A stretch of DNA of 28,874 nucleotides from the IMG/VR virus record IMGVR_UViG_3300027710_000101, positions 1-28,874 of that record; one strand, written 5' to 3'. Below the pieces are notes generated by a model. That model made no database searches, had not been told where the DNA came from, and saw nothing but the letters and a program-made list of their open reading frames with translations. This DNA is from a virus. This document shows positions 11,192 to 18,227 of this stretch, one piece after another (the first letter of the stretch is position 1; every line of letters begins with the position of its first letter). A program made the position numbers and the translations under genes.

Positions 11192-11707
11192 TTAGTGTGG
11201 GAACTTCTTCATCCAAGACTTTGTGTTCTCGGTGAGGCCGTGCCATGCTGACCAGTCCTTGCCACCGTTAGACATTTCAAATGCGATCTTGGCGTTGGTG
11301 TATGGGTCAAACAGGTCTTTGTTGTTCTCTAGGTCAAACTGCTTTAGTCTTGCAGGTCCTAGTGAACCAATCATATTGATCTGGAATAGACCGTATGAGT
11401 TATCTCCTGTGTTGCTATTACGATTGTGTGCGAATGGCCTGCCTGTTGATTCTTTCATTGCAGTACCCCACGCTTCTACGAGGTCCTTGCCACGAAAGCC
11501 TACCTTGTGCAAAAGATTCTTTAGTTCCACTGCAGACAGCCTTTTCTTAACCTCAGGCTTCTTGACTGTGGCCTTGGGCTTGAACTCTGGTGGAGCAGCC
11601 TGTACGGTTACAGTGGTTGCAGTATCGTTTGTGTCAGCAACAGAACTACCAGATACTGATAGGGCGAGGATGGCCGAAAGGGCTAGGGTTATTTGTGTTT
11701 TATTCAT
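11192..11707 (-). CDS. Secreted lysozyme-like transglycosylase
   Basis: A 171-aa protein with an N-terminal signal peptide (MNKTQITLALSAILALSVSG, likely cleavage near SVA-DT), a proline/lysine linker to about residue 57 and a lysozyme-superfamily domain. The motif AMKESTGRP places a catalytic Glu at residue 86, and NSYGLFQINM (residues 103-112) is the usual transglycosylase glycine/Gln-Ile-Asn stretch. It should cut peptidoglycan glycan strands from outside the membrane. It could serve in lysis, or the gene could have been captured from a host resuscitation-factor-like protein. It starts leaderless from its own promoter. Confidence 0.85.
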   Translation of the reverse strand: MNKTQITLALSAILALSVSGSSVADTNDTATTVTVQAAPPEFKPKATVKKPEVKKRLSAVELKNLLHKVGFRGKDLVEAWGTAMKESTGRPFAHNRNSNTGDNSYGLFQINMIGSLGPARLKQFDLENNKDLFDPYTNAKIAFEMSNGGKDWSAWHGLTENTKSWMKKFPH

Positions 11708-11713
11708 TGTTCT

Positions 11714-11742
11714 ATTATACCAATGATGTGAGGCAATGTCTA
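11714..11742 (-). promoter_or_regulatory. Leaderless promoter TAGACA-17-TGG-TATAAT
   Basis: TAGACA (11737-11742), 17 nt and TATAAT (11714-11719) with a TGG extension; AGAACA then separates it from the ATG at 11707 (6 nt). Confidence 0.85.
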
Positions 11743-11759
11743 CCCTTATTTAGAGAGAA

Positions 11760-11957
11760 CTACTCAGGATCTGAAAATAGAATTTCCTGGCGAGGAAACT
11801 GTTCTTGACACGCATGACAGTAGTGGGTAGGCCTGAATCCTGTTGGGATACCCCCCAAGACAATGCCTTCAGTCTTAGCCATTTCAATTAGGGCAGGTGT
11901 TGGGTAGCCATAAATTACGTTTACCAATTCACCATTACAAAGTGTACAATTATTCAT
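11760..11957 (-). CDS. Zinc-ribbon-like protein (CxxC...YGYPTP...CHAC), 65 aa
   Basis: Starts MNNCTLCNGELVNVIYGYPT, continues with ALIEMAKTEGIVLGGIPTG and ends with the pair CHAC (residues 48-51). CTLC with a YGxPTP/EGxVxLGG core is a pattern seen in widespread small bacterial proteins of unknown function. Probably binds zinc. TATAAT (11964-11969) is 6 nt upstream, so it is leaderless and divergent from the gene at 11993. Confidence 0.8.
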   Translation of the reverse strand: MNNCTLCNGELVNVIYGYPTPALIEMAKTEGIVLGGIPTGFRPTHYCHACQEQFPRQEILFSDPE

Positions 11958-11963
11958 ACATCA

Positions 11964-11986
11964 ATTATAACATAGGCTGGTATAAT
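11964..11986. promoter_or_regulatory. Back-to-back leaderless promoters
   Basis: Minus strand: TGT-TATAAT at 11964-11969, 6 nt before ATG 11957. Plus strand: TGG-TATAAT at 11981-11986, 6 nt before ATG 11993. Both have extended -10 boxes and weak -35 regions, and they occupy only 23 bp, so the polymerases should exclude each other. Confidence 0.8.
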
Positions 11987-11992
11987 TATAAG

Positions 11993-12199
11993 ATGGATTC
12001 TGAAGAAATTCTACAAGAACTAACTAGATTAATTAATGTTGTTGGCCCTGCTGGTGAGCAGATATTTGATCTGTCTATGGGATACCAGAGAATCCTCTTC
12101 TTTGAAAAGTTCCGTGCCCTTCTGGCACAAAAAGATATGGCTAATGACCAGATCGCCCTTGACGTTTTAAACTGGGCTTACCAACTTCTTGCTGAATAA
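11993..12199 (+). CDS. Hypothetical protein, 68 aa
   Basis: Starts MDSEEILQELTRLINVVGPA; all helical with a possible dimer interface. The frame is open upstream to 11897, but the ATG at 11993 is fixed by the leaderless -10. It precedes the fibre genes on the same strand with its own promoter. Function unknown. Confidence 0.75.
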   Translation: MDSEEILQELTRLINVVGPAGEQIFDLSMGYQRILFFEKFRALLAQKDMANDQIALDVLNWAYQLLAE

Positions 12200-12204
12200 T
12201 AATG

Positions 12205-12210
12205 TATAAT
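12205..12210 (+). promoter_or_regulatory. -10 box for the leaderless structural gene
   Basis: TATAAT followed by AGTCTT and ATG at 12217. It begins 6 nt after the stop of the preceding gene. The -35 region is weak. Confidence 0.7.
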
Positions 12211-12216
12211 AGTCTT

Positions 12217-12498
12217 ATGACTACTCACTCACTCACTACCCTTAGCAACTCTACTGCTACCAGACTCACACCATTAGGGCTTCACTCTGGAATGGACGTT
12301 ACTGTACAAAACGTACACGCTTCTGCTACCGTTTATATCGGTGGAGAAGGTGTTACTTCATCCAACTATGGCTACCGACTACTTGCTGGTAACGCAATCT
12401 CATTTGAACTTCCAGGAAGAGATGCACTGTATGCAATTAGTGGCACCAATGGAACGCAAGTTGCTGTCCTTAAAACTAATTTGGAGAATGGCAACTAA
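12217..12498 (+). CDS. Small beta-rich virion protein, 94 aa
   Basis: Starts MTTHSLTTLSNSTATRLTPL and continues with GMDVTVQNVHASATVYIGGE and RLLAGNAISFELPGRDALYA, an all-beta, Ser/Thr-rich pattern I know from small head-decoration or fibre-associated phage proteins. Threonine/serine richness makes it a possible glycosylation target. The ATG at 12217 lies 6 nt after a -10 box. TAATG overlap with the collagen-like gene indicates coupled synthesis of the two. Confidence 0.75.
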   Translation: MTTHSLTTLSNSTATRLTPLGLHSGMDVTVQNVHASATVYIGGEGVTSSNYGYRLLAGNAISFELPGRDALYAISGTNGTQVAVLKTNLENGN

Positions 12499-13937
12499 TG
12501 GCTAGATTTACTGGCAGTGTTGGTGGTGGCGAAGGTACAGGGCCACAGGGAGAACCAGGTGCTGACGGCTCTGATGGTCTAGACTCTTTATTTCTTGGCA
12601 CATGGAATAGCGTAACTGAATTTCTTGCAGTGTATCAAGGTGGTCCAGTAGGCCTGGCTGAAGGGGACTGGTGGGCTTTTGTAAAAGACAACACCGACCC
12701 AAATAAAATTTATGTAGTTCGTGAAGATCCAAACTCTGCAACTGGTTGGGTTATTGACGACAATGAACACTTTGATTTACCAGCAGGTGCCGATGGGGCA
12801 GACGGAGCAGACGGAGCAGACGGAGAAGATGGTGCCGATGGTGCCGATGCACTTTGGGATTATCTTGGAGAATATAACGGAGGCACAATTTACGGTGCTG
12901 GAGCAGTTGTTACATATGATGGACAATTGTGGTACAGAAATGTTTACACATCTGCTGGGTATGCTCCTGGTGTTGGAAACACCTATTGGGATCTACTTGC
13001 AGCAAAGGGTGCTGACGGAGCAGACGGTGCTGATGGTGCTGATGGTGCTGATGGTGCTGATGGTGAGCGTGGAATTAGTGCACTGTCTTGGACATACAAA
13101 GTAGGCACAAGCGTATCAGACGCTGACCCTGGAAATGACTACTTAAACTTTAATGCTGACCCTTTTACTTCATCTACACAGATTAGAGTAGATGATAACC
13201 CTTACGGAATAAACACAACTCTGCATAACTTATTTTTAAGCATTCAGGATGGCTATTTATCTGTAACTTCACAAAGTGATCCTTCATCGTATGCAACTTT
13301 TGAAATAGTTTCCTGCGTAGATGGCACAGTTACAAATGAAACTGAAGACGGAAGTTATGTAATCTTTAACGTAACGCTGGTTAGTACCTATGGATCAATA
13401 AGTAATGAAGACTTTGTTACACTATCTATTTCAATTGCAGGTCCTCAAGGTGCCCCAGGTGCTGATGGTGCAAGCGGAACTTCTGGTCTAGAAACTTCGA
13501 CAAGATACACACCAACATTTACTGCAACTGGTTTAACATTTACTGGAACAGGTGCAACACACCCTACCTATAATTCATACTATGTTAAGGCAGGCAAACT
13601 AGTTAGTTTTGTTATTGAGGTTAACCTATCTACCGTGACAAATTTTGGAACTGGTCAATACAAACTTCAACTACCGTTTACTCCGCAGTTTGGCTTCAAC
13701 CACTTCTCTGGTTGGATTTGGGCTGATCCAAACGTAGACCCAGATGTTGGAACTGGTCACACAATTCTTAATGCCGATACAGCAGGAGTTACTGATGTGC
13801 TAGACTTGCACTACCTTAAGCAAAGTGGTGGTGCCAACTCTCCAATTAGAGAAGATCTGTTTATTCAGGGTACTCCAGTAACACTATCAACCATTAGCAA
13901 AATTTATGTTAATGGTACCTACATTGCTGCATCGTAG
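12498..13937 (+). CDS. Collagen-like tail or head fibre protein
   Basis: A 479-aa protein with interrupted Gly-X-Y repeats: residues about 11-26 (GTGPQGEPGADGSDG), 95-117, 170-193 (mainly GAD) and a short GPQGAPGADG at about 315-325. These should form collagen-like triple helices that trimerise the fibre. Non-repeat beta domains lie at about 28-92 and 120-168, and the C-terminal 145 residues are a Thr/Asn-rich beta domain likely to be the receptor-binding tip. The DNA repeat GGTGCTGAT makes the GAD tract prone to length change. It is followed by a sugar-transferase-like gene, so the fibre may be glycosylated. Confidence 0.85.
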   Translation: MARFTGSVGGGEGTGPQGEPGADGSDGLDSLFLGTWNSVTEFLAVYQGGPVGLAEGDWWAFVKDNTDPNKIYVVREDPNSATGWVIDDNEHFDLPAGADGADGADGADGEDGADGADALWDYLGEYNGGTIYGAGAVVTYDGQLWYRNVYTSAGYAPGVGNTYWDLLAAKGADGADGADGADGADGADGERGISALSWTYKVGTSVSDADPGNDYLNFNADPFTSSTQIRVDDNPYGINTTLHNLFLSIQDGYLSVTSQSDPSSYATFEIVSCVDGTVTNETEDGSYVIFNVTLVSTYGSISNEDFVTLSISIAGPQGAPGADGASGTSGLETSTRYTPTFTATGLTFTGTGATHPTYNSYYVKAGKLVSFVIEVNLSTVTNFGTGQYKLQLPFTPQFGFNHFSGWIWADPNVDPDVGTGHTILNADTAGVTDVLDLHYLKQSGGANSPIREDLFIQGTPVTLSTISKIYVNGTYIAAS

Positions 13938-13948
13938 TCTGGCAACCA

Positions 13949-14629
13949 ATGGACATAGTTTATATCTGCCGTAGAGGCCAGAACGAAGAACTGCGGTATT
14001 CGCTACGATCGGTAGTTAAAAACCTGCCAGAGAGCCGTGTGTGGGTTGTGGGATACAAGCCTGACTGGTATGTCGGAGACTTTATTCCTGTGCCTGATAC
14101 ATCTAATAAGTTTGATAACATTCGCAAGGCTCTTAAGGTTGTTTGCAATACAAGCAGGATATCGGAAGACTTTGTGTTTATGCATGACGATATCTATATA
14201 GTTAGTCATATGCCAGAACTAAAGCCCTACTACTCTGGCACCCTGGCCAACAAGATATCTACTGGCAAAAAGGTTGGTACATACCACAGGAAGATCGTTG
14301 ATGTAGATAGATACCTTGTATCTCTTGGCTATAATAATCCGCTGAACTATGAAGTGCATGTCCCAATGCCTATGAACAGAAACAAACTAAATAGTATTAT
14401 TGATAACAGAATTTTAGAAAGATCTTTGTATGGGAACAAGTTTGTGACAGATGCCATAGAATTACCTAGGGATGTCAAGAACTATGATGGCCTAGATAGA
14501 ACGTTTGTATCGTCTTACGATTATATAAATGGCGACTTGCCGTTCTTGTCTTCTCACGATGTGTCTTTTATAAAGATGAAAGACTTTCTAAATGCCCAGT
14601 TTCCAGAGCCATCACGATACGAAAAATAA
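13949..14629 (+). CDS. Stealth-like sugar-phosphate transferase
   Basis: A 226-aa protein starting MDIVYICRRGQNEELRYSLR, with VWVVGYKPDW and FVFMHDDIYI (D80-D81), matching the conserved opening and MHDD motif of Stealth-family capsule phosphotransferases, which move a sugar-phosphate from a nucleotide sugar. It is shorter than typical Stealth proteins and seems to keep mainly the first two conserved regions. It could modify the upstream fibre or a host wall polymer. No signal peptide, so it acts in the cytoplasm. Confidence 0.7.
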   Translation: MDIVYICRRGQNEELRYSLRSVVKNLPESRVWVVGYKPDWYVGDFIPVPDTSNKFDNIRKALKVVCNTSRISEDFVFMHDDIYIVSHMPELKPYYSGTLANKISTGKKVGTYHRKIVDVDRYLVSLGYNNPLNYEVHVPMPMNRNKLNSIIDNRILERSLYGNKFVTDAIELPRDVKNYDGLDRTFVSSYDYINGDLPFLSSHDVSFIKMKDFLNAQFPEPSRYEK

Positions 14630-14630
14630 G

Positions 14631-14703
14631 TGCCCCTGGTAGGAATCGAACCTACGACTAAGAGATTAGAAGGCTCCTACTCTATCCACTGAGTTACAGA
14701 GGC
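14631..14703 (-). tRNA. tRNA-Arg (anticodon TCT)
   Basis: Acceptor GCCTCTG pairs with CAGGGGC, D stem ACTC/GAGT, T arm GTAGG-TTCGATT-CCTAC, anticodon loop CTTCTAA. The anticodon stem has one mismatch and one wobble. CCA is not encoded. It reads AGA/AGG, rare codons in many high-GC actinobacteria. A 14-bp palindrome GGTAATTAATTACC (14706-14719) lies at its 5' side. Confidence 0.9.
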
Positions 14704-14710
14704 TTGGTAA

Positions 14711-15112
14711 TTAATTACCCTTGCTCTCTATCTTAAACTGGCGAAGGCGACCACAGTTAGCACAAATAAACTTTAGTTGAGATATGCGTCTCTTTGCATC
14801 TTCAAAAGACTTCTTGTCAAATACTGATTCAGCAATTTTAATGACATCTTCGTTATCACGAGGATCTAATTGGCTCTTGTGAAAGTATGACCCACAGGAA
14901 ATACATGGACGCTTTTCTTTAAAGTTGTCTATGTAAGTTAGAACCTTGTTGTAAAACTCTGGGTCCTTAAATGTATCCATGAGAACAATATCCTCTGTAC
15001 CGCCCTTAAGGTAGTATGCTACTGTTCCCTTAGAGCAGCCCAACTCATTGCTGATCTCTCCATAACTTTTTCCTTCTGCTCTTAGGCGAAGGATGTCTTC
15101 TTTATAACTCAT
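14711..15112 (-). CDS. HTH plus zinc-ribbon protein, degenerate HNH-like
   Basis: A 133-aa protein. Residues 1-37 form a helix-turn-helix (LRAEGKSYGEISNELGCSKG then TVAYYL). The C-terminal part has C70-x2-C73 and C117-x2-C120 in CISC...ICANC. The layout matches phage HTH-HNH endonucleases, in which the zinc cysteines enclose a His-containing catalytic loop; here that stretch reads QLDPRDNEDVIK with no HH pair, and CANC is followed by GRL instead of HR. It may be a catalytically dead derivative acting as a DNA-binding regulator. AAAGGG lies upstream of the ATG. Confidence 0.7.
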   Translation of the reverse strand: MSYKEDILRLRAEGKSYGEISNELGCSKGTVAYYLKGGTEDIVLMDTFKDPEFYNKVLTYIDNFKEKRPCISCGSYFHKSQLDPRDNEDVIKIAESVFDKKSFEDAKRRISQLKFICANCGRLRQFKIESKGN

Positions 15113-15133
15113 TGTATACCCTTTCGTGGTAAA

Positions 15134-15472
15134 CTATTTTACTAACCACTTGACTAGGTCTGGGTTGTCTTGCATAATCATAATGAAAGCATTTTCATAA
15201 ATACCAATGAAGTGGTGTTCCCATTCATCGTATTCTGCTTTCTTCTTTGGTTTCGTAGAACCCTCAAGAACCATACGAGCACAGTGTAGTATCTCGTGAA
15301 CGAGAGTTACCTTCTGCTTATCTTCACTAATGTCAGATGCTACAACAATTAAGTTGCCCTGATCAAGAGTGTATCCGTATGTGTTGTCATTTAACATTCC
15401 GTCTTCACGAGTTGAGCGGAACTCAATCTCAAATATTTGTGGTCCAATTTTAACGCTAGTAACTGCCATCAT
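15134..15472 (-). CDS. Zincin-like putative metallopeptidase
   Basis: A 112-aa protein with VTLVHEILHCARM, an HExxH zinc motif at H59-E60-x2-H63, followed by a downstream EWEHHFIGIYENAF that could supply a third ligand. Small single-domain zincins are frequent in phages and may process virion or host proteins. Two adjacent ATGs (15472 and 15469) are possible; the first overlaps the preceding TGA. Substrate unknown. Confidence 0.75.
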   Translation of the reverse strand: MMAVTSVKIGPQIFEIEFRSTREDGMLNDNTYGYTLDQGNLIVVASDISEDKQKVTLVHEILHCARMVLEGSTKPKKKAEYDEWEHHFIGIYENAFIMIMQDNPDLVKWLVK

Positions 15473-16011
15473 AATTCCTTCATAAATAGGTCGATGCTCC
15501 TGTGAAGTTCTTCTATGGAACCATCATTAACTATTATACCGTCAAATCCATGGTTGTCAAGGGCACTTTCAGACGAGTGGTCATTGACAGCAATCACTGA
15601 TGGTTTAGTTAGTCTTATCATACGGCCTTCTTGCAACTTGATAGCCTTGTATTCATTGGGATATCTAACGTCAGTAAAGACGATCTTGTCGAATTTAGAT
15701 ACTCCACGCATGGCCTGGTTAACCCAGAAGTCATCCCCAAACATTTCACGGCCTACCTCTGTGCCCATTACCTGAAGCAGCCTACGAGCCTCTGGAGACG
15801 CTTGCTTTACCTCTTCCCAACCTAGTCCGTCAACTGCCTGTGCCAGGTGCACTCCTGCAAACTCTCCAAGAGAGACAATTGGATTCAGTCTATATAGGGC
15901 TTTGCGAATGGGATCTGCAAACGCTACACGCTTATATCCATAATTACTAATAAGATAGTTAGCAACTGTATCCTTGCCAGTCTGTGCATATCCGCTAAGT
16001 CCGATGATCAT
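15469..16011 (-). CDS. Deoxynucleoside monophosphate kinase
   Basis: A 180-aa P-loop kinase. The P-loop is GYAQTGKDT (residues 7-15), the GKD form typical of phage dNMP kinases; RVAFADPIRKALY (about 28-40) and VFTDVRYPNE (about 111-120) are the family's substrate-binding and DVR motifs. It should phosphorylate dNMPs to supply dNTP precursors for phage DNA. It is coupled to the zincin gene and follows the small gene at 16028. Confidence 0.85.
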   Translation of the reverse strand: MIIGLSGYAQTGKDTVANYLISNYGYKRVAFADPIRKALYRLNPIVSLGEFAGVHLAQAVDGLGWEEVKQASPEARRLLQVMGTEVGREMFGDDFWVNQAMRGVSKFDKIVFTDVRYPNEYKAIKLQEGRMIRLTKPSVIAVNDHSSESALDNHGFDGIIVNDGSIEELHRSIDLFMKEL

Positions 16012-16027
16012 TTAAATAACATTCCTA

Positions 16028-16243
16028 TTAGATTGATTTGGCTTCTTCAGCAAGTTCCTGAACCACTTTGATAACGTGCTTTACGTAGTAAGAGAAGTGT
16101 GGATCTTCTGTTGCTGTCTCATTAAACTCTTTAACGAATACAGATATTACTTTGTCGTATGCGGTTAGCATACCCTCACGAACTAGAGATGCAACAACAA
16201 TCTCTTGCTCTGGTGTTAGGTTGTCTAGTTCAATGCTAATCAT
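16028..16243 (-). CDS. Hypothetical helical protein, 71 aa
   Basis: Starts MISIELDNLTPEQEIVVASL; an all-helical acidic protein with HFSYYVKHVIKVVQELAEEA at the end. It overlaps the groES-like gene by 8 nt. No family recognised. Confidence 0.7.
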   Translation of the reverse strand: MISIELDNLTPEQEIVVASLVREGMLTAYDKVISVFVKEFNETATEDPHFSYYVKHVIKVVQELAEEAKSI

Positions 16244-16529
16244 TTGTAATCACCGCAAAGATGTCACGGTATGGAAGGATTACGAGGTTCTCGTTTTGGT
16301 GCTCAATTTCTGTACCGCTATACTTAGAATAGATAACCTTATCCCCAACCTGTAGGTCAATGGTCATCTTTGTTCCATCAGCGAACGTTGCACCAGAACC
16401 AACGGCAACAACAATACCCTCAGTTGGCTTTTCTTTTTCTATCTTTGTAATGATAAGACCAGACGCAGATGTCTTCTCTGCTTCTTCAATTGGTTTTACG
16501 ACTACCTTATCTTCTAAAGGTTTAATCAT
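16236..16529 (-). CDS. groES: GroES-type co-chaperonin
   Basis: A 97-aa protein with the GroES pattern: MIKPLEDKVVVKPIEEAEKT, the mobile loop KTSASGLIIT (about residues 19-28), KPTEGIVVAVGSG, VGDKVIYSKYSGTEI and an ENLVILPYRDIFAVI end. GroES caps the GroEL chamber; with no groEL in the window it would work with the host chaperonin, like T4 gp31, probably to fold a capsid protein. It lies in a run with dNMP kinase and membrane genes. The length matches bacterial GroES. Confidence 0.93.
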   Translation of the reverse strand: MIKPLEDKVVVKPIEEAEKTSASGLIITKIEKEKPTEGIVVAVGSGATFADGTKMTIDLQVGDKVIYSKYSGTEIEHQNENLVILPYRDIFAVITND

Positions 16530-16530
16530 T

Positions 16531-16737
16531 TTAGTACTCGCTTTCTTGGTGCTTTACACCGTGCTTGTCATCAATATACTTGTGGATCTTGCGTAGTGCT
16601 ACCGCCTTTGATATAGCAAAGCCTACCAAAACGAATACGGCATTCCAGAAAAACTCTGATACCATATGTTCTACGCCAAATGTAATTTCAATGATTGTGT
16701 CAAAAAGGCTCTCGCCCTCGTGTTCATGCTCGTGCAT
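16531..16737 (-). CDS. Membrane protein with His/Glu-rich N-terminus, 68 aa
   Basis: Starts MHEHEHEGESLFDTIIEITF, followed by one or two hydrophobic helices (FFWNAVFVLVGFAISKAVAL, about residues 29-48) and a charged tail KIHKYIDDKHGVKH. The HEHEHE start may bind metal. I have seen similar proteins in other phage genomes without a function. A holin role is possible but unproven. It starts on the previous stop (TAATG). Confidence 0.75.
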   Translation of the reverse strand: MHEHEHEGESLFDTIIEITFGVEHMVSEFFWNAVFVLVGFAISKAVALRKIHKYIDDKHGVKHQESEY

Positions 16738-16988
16738 TACTTTCTCCTGTTAATTAGTTCGATTGCTGCCTGTAGGCCTTTTCTATACTCAAGTTTACCA
16801 TTTTCTGGCAAGGAAGTCAATTCCTTTTGTATTCTTTTTACAAAGACTTTTCTTGATTCATTGACAGCCTTTTTAGATCCAGTCGTGAATCCTTCGCCAT
16901 AACCCTTAGAATATCCTTCATCAAATCCCTGTTGATACTTCTTTTTAAATGTTCTCTGTAGGCGATCTGCCCAGTCTGGTTTGTTCAT
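16737..16988 (-). CDS. Hypothetical basic helical protein, 83 aa
   Basis: Starts MNKPDWADRLQRTFKKKYQQ and contains GFDEGYSKGYGEGFTTGSKK, a GxxxG-type repeat, then KLEYRKGLQAAIELINRRK, which resembles the YNKGFKAALETVIKLLD of the gene at 10959. Possibly a distant member of the same small-protein family. It starts just upstream of the tRNA-proximal region and is the first gene of this overlapping unit. Confidence 0.7.
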   Translation of the reverse strand: MNKPDWADRLQRTFKKKYQQGFDEGYSKGYGEGFTTGSKKAVNESRKVFVKRIQKELTSLPENGKLEYRKGLQAAIELINRRK

Positions 16989-17001
16989 TGCTCTCCTATC
17001 G

Positions 17002-17073
17002 CTCCCCCACCTAGATTCGAACTAAGAATGACGGCACCAAAAACCGTAGTGTTGCCAATTACACCAAAGGGGA
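17002..17073 (-). tRNA. tRNA-Gln (anticodon TTG)
   Basis: Acceptor TCCCCTT with TGGGGGA (one mismatch at the base of the stem), D stem GTGT/CACT, anticodon loop TTTTGGT, T arm with TTCGAAT. The discriminator is G, as usual for Gln. CCA not encoded. Confidence 0.9.
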
Positions 17074-17078
17074 TTTTG

Positions 17079-17150
17079 CAGTCCCAAGGGGAATCGAACC
17101 CCTCCTACCGCCGTGAAAGGGCGACGTTCTAACCGATAAACTATGGGACC
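17079..17150 (-). tRNA. tRNA-Glu (anticodon TTC)
   Basis: Acceptor GGTCCCA with TGGGACT, D stem GTTT/GAAC, anticodon loop CTTTCAC, T arm AGGGG-TTCGATT-CCCCT. Five bases separate it from tRNA-Gln. CCA not encoded. Confidence 0.92.
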
Positions 17151-17160
17151 TTAGACATCA

Positions 17161-17189
17161 ATTGTACCAAGGATATGGCTTAGAGTCAA
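17161..17189 (-). promoter_or_regulatory. Promoter for the tRNA-Glu/Gln pair (TTGACT-17-TACAAT)
   Basis: TTGACT (17184-17189), 17 nt and TACAAT (17161-17166) with TGG before it, on the minus strand, about 10 nt before tRNA-Glu. It also lies just past the end of the gmd gene, whose stop is at 17191. Confidence 0.85.
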
Positions 17190-17190
17190 G

Positions 17191-18225
17191 TTATTCTGCT
17201 GAATAATTTGGGAAGATCTTTGGTGCATTCTCGCACATGTCTTCTACAAGGTCAGCAAACGAACGCTTGCGGAACCATCCAAGATCATTAACAGCCTTGC
17301 TAGGATCGCCTAGAAGGGTCTCTACTTCTGCTGGTCTAAAGAACTTATGGTTTACCTTTACGATGGTTCTGCCTGTGTTCTTGTCGATACCGATCTCGTC
17401 TACTCCTGTACCCTGCCACTCAATGTCAAAGCCGTAGTATTTAGCAGCAATCTCTACGAACTCACGAACCGAGTGTTGTTCTCCTGTTGCAATAACGTAA
17501 TCGTCTGGCTGCTCTGCCTGTAGAATTAGCCACATGGCGTATACGAAGTCTTTAGCGTGTCCCCAGTCACGAAGTGCATCCAGGTTGCCAAGTTCAAGGG
17601 TATCCATCTTGTAATTCTTAATAGCATTAAGAGACAAAACAATCTTGCTTGTTACAAAATTAGCACCACGCTTAGGTGACTCGTGGTTAAACAGAATTCC
17701 ACTGGTAGCAAACATGCCATAAGATTCACGATAGTTCTTTGTAATCCAGTGTGCGTATAGTTTTGCTACACCATATGGAGATCTTGGGTAGAACGGAGTG
17801 GTTTCCTTTTGAGGCACTTCTTGTACCTTGCCAAACATCTCAGAGGTAGAGGCCTGGTAGAAGCGAGTCTTGTCTTTTAGCCCTAGCACTCTAATTGCTT
17901 CAAGGATGCGTAGTGCACCAAGAGCGTCTGTGTCTGCTGTAAATTCTGCTGTGTCAAACGATACCTGCACGTGGCTCTGTGCACCAAGATTATAAATCTC
18001 ATCTGGCTCAACCAACTTAATTAGGTTTGTGATAGATGCAGAATCTGTCAGGTCGCCTTGGTGAAGGAATAGGTTATCATTGTGCAGGATATCTTTAAGC
18101 CTAACTAGGTTGTCTGTTGATGATCGTCTTACGATACCGTGAACCTGGTAGCCAATGTTAAGTAGAAGTTCTGCTAAGTAGGAACCATCTTGGCCAGTAA
18201 TGCCAGTAATTAATGCTTTCTTCAT
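17191..18225 (-). CDS. gmd: GDP-mannose 4,6-dehydratase
   Basis: A 344-aa full-length short-chain dehydrogenase. The Rossmann motif GITGQDG is at residues 8-14, the catalytic T127-S128-E129 in ASTSEMFG and Y151-x3-K155 in [10 protein letters not shown]. Substrate signatures include [10 protein letters not shown] and [16 protein letters not shown]. It converts GDP-D-mannose to GDP-4-keto-6-deoxymannose, precursor of GDP-fucose, GDP-rhamnose and GDP-perosamine. No partner reductase or aminotransferase is seen in the window. It follows the head-type gene by 2 nt, so both should be late-expressed. Confidence 0.95.
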   Translation of the reverse strand: MKKALITGITGQDGSYLAELLLNIGYQVHGIVRRSSTDNLVRLKDILHNDNLFLHQGDLTDSASITNLIKLVEPDEIYNLGAQSHVQVSFDTAEFTADTDALGALRILEAIRVLGLKDKTRFYQASTSEMFGKVQEVPQKETTPFYPRSPYGVAKLYAHWITKNYRESYGMFATSGILFNHESPKRGANFVTSKIVLSLNAIKNYKMDTLELGNLDALRDWGHAKDFVYAMWLILQAEQPDDYVIATGEQHSVREFVEIAAKYYGFDIEWQGTGVDEIGIDKNTGRTIVKVNHKFFRPAEVETLLGDPSKAVNDLGWFRKRSFADLVEDMCENAPKIFPNYSAE

Positions 18226-18227
18226 TA

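Noticed and set aside
11223-11726. A 167-codon plus-strand ORF opposite the lysozyme-like gene.
   Set aside because: It is the antisense shadow of a gene with signal peptide and catalytic motif; no ribosome site or recognisable protein.
13010-13065. Tandem GGTGCTGAT repeats looking like a repeat array.
   Set aside because: They encode in-frame Gly-Ala-Asp of the collagen-like fibre; there are no spacers, so it is not CRISPR.
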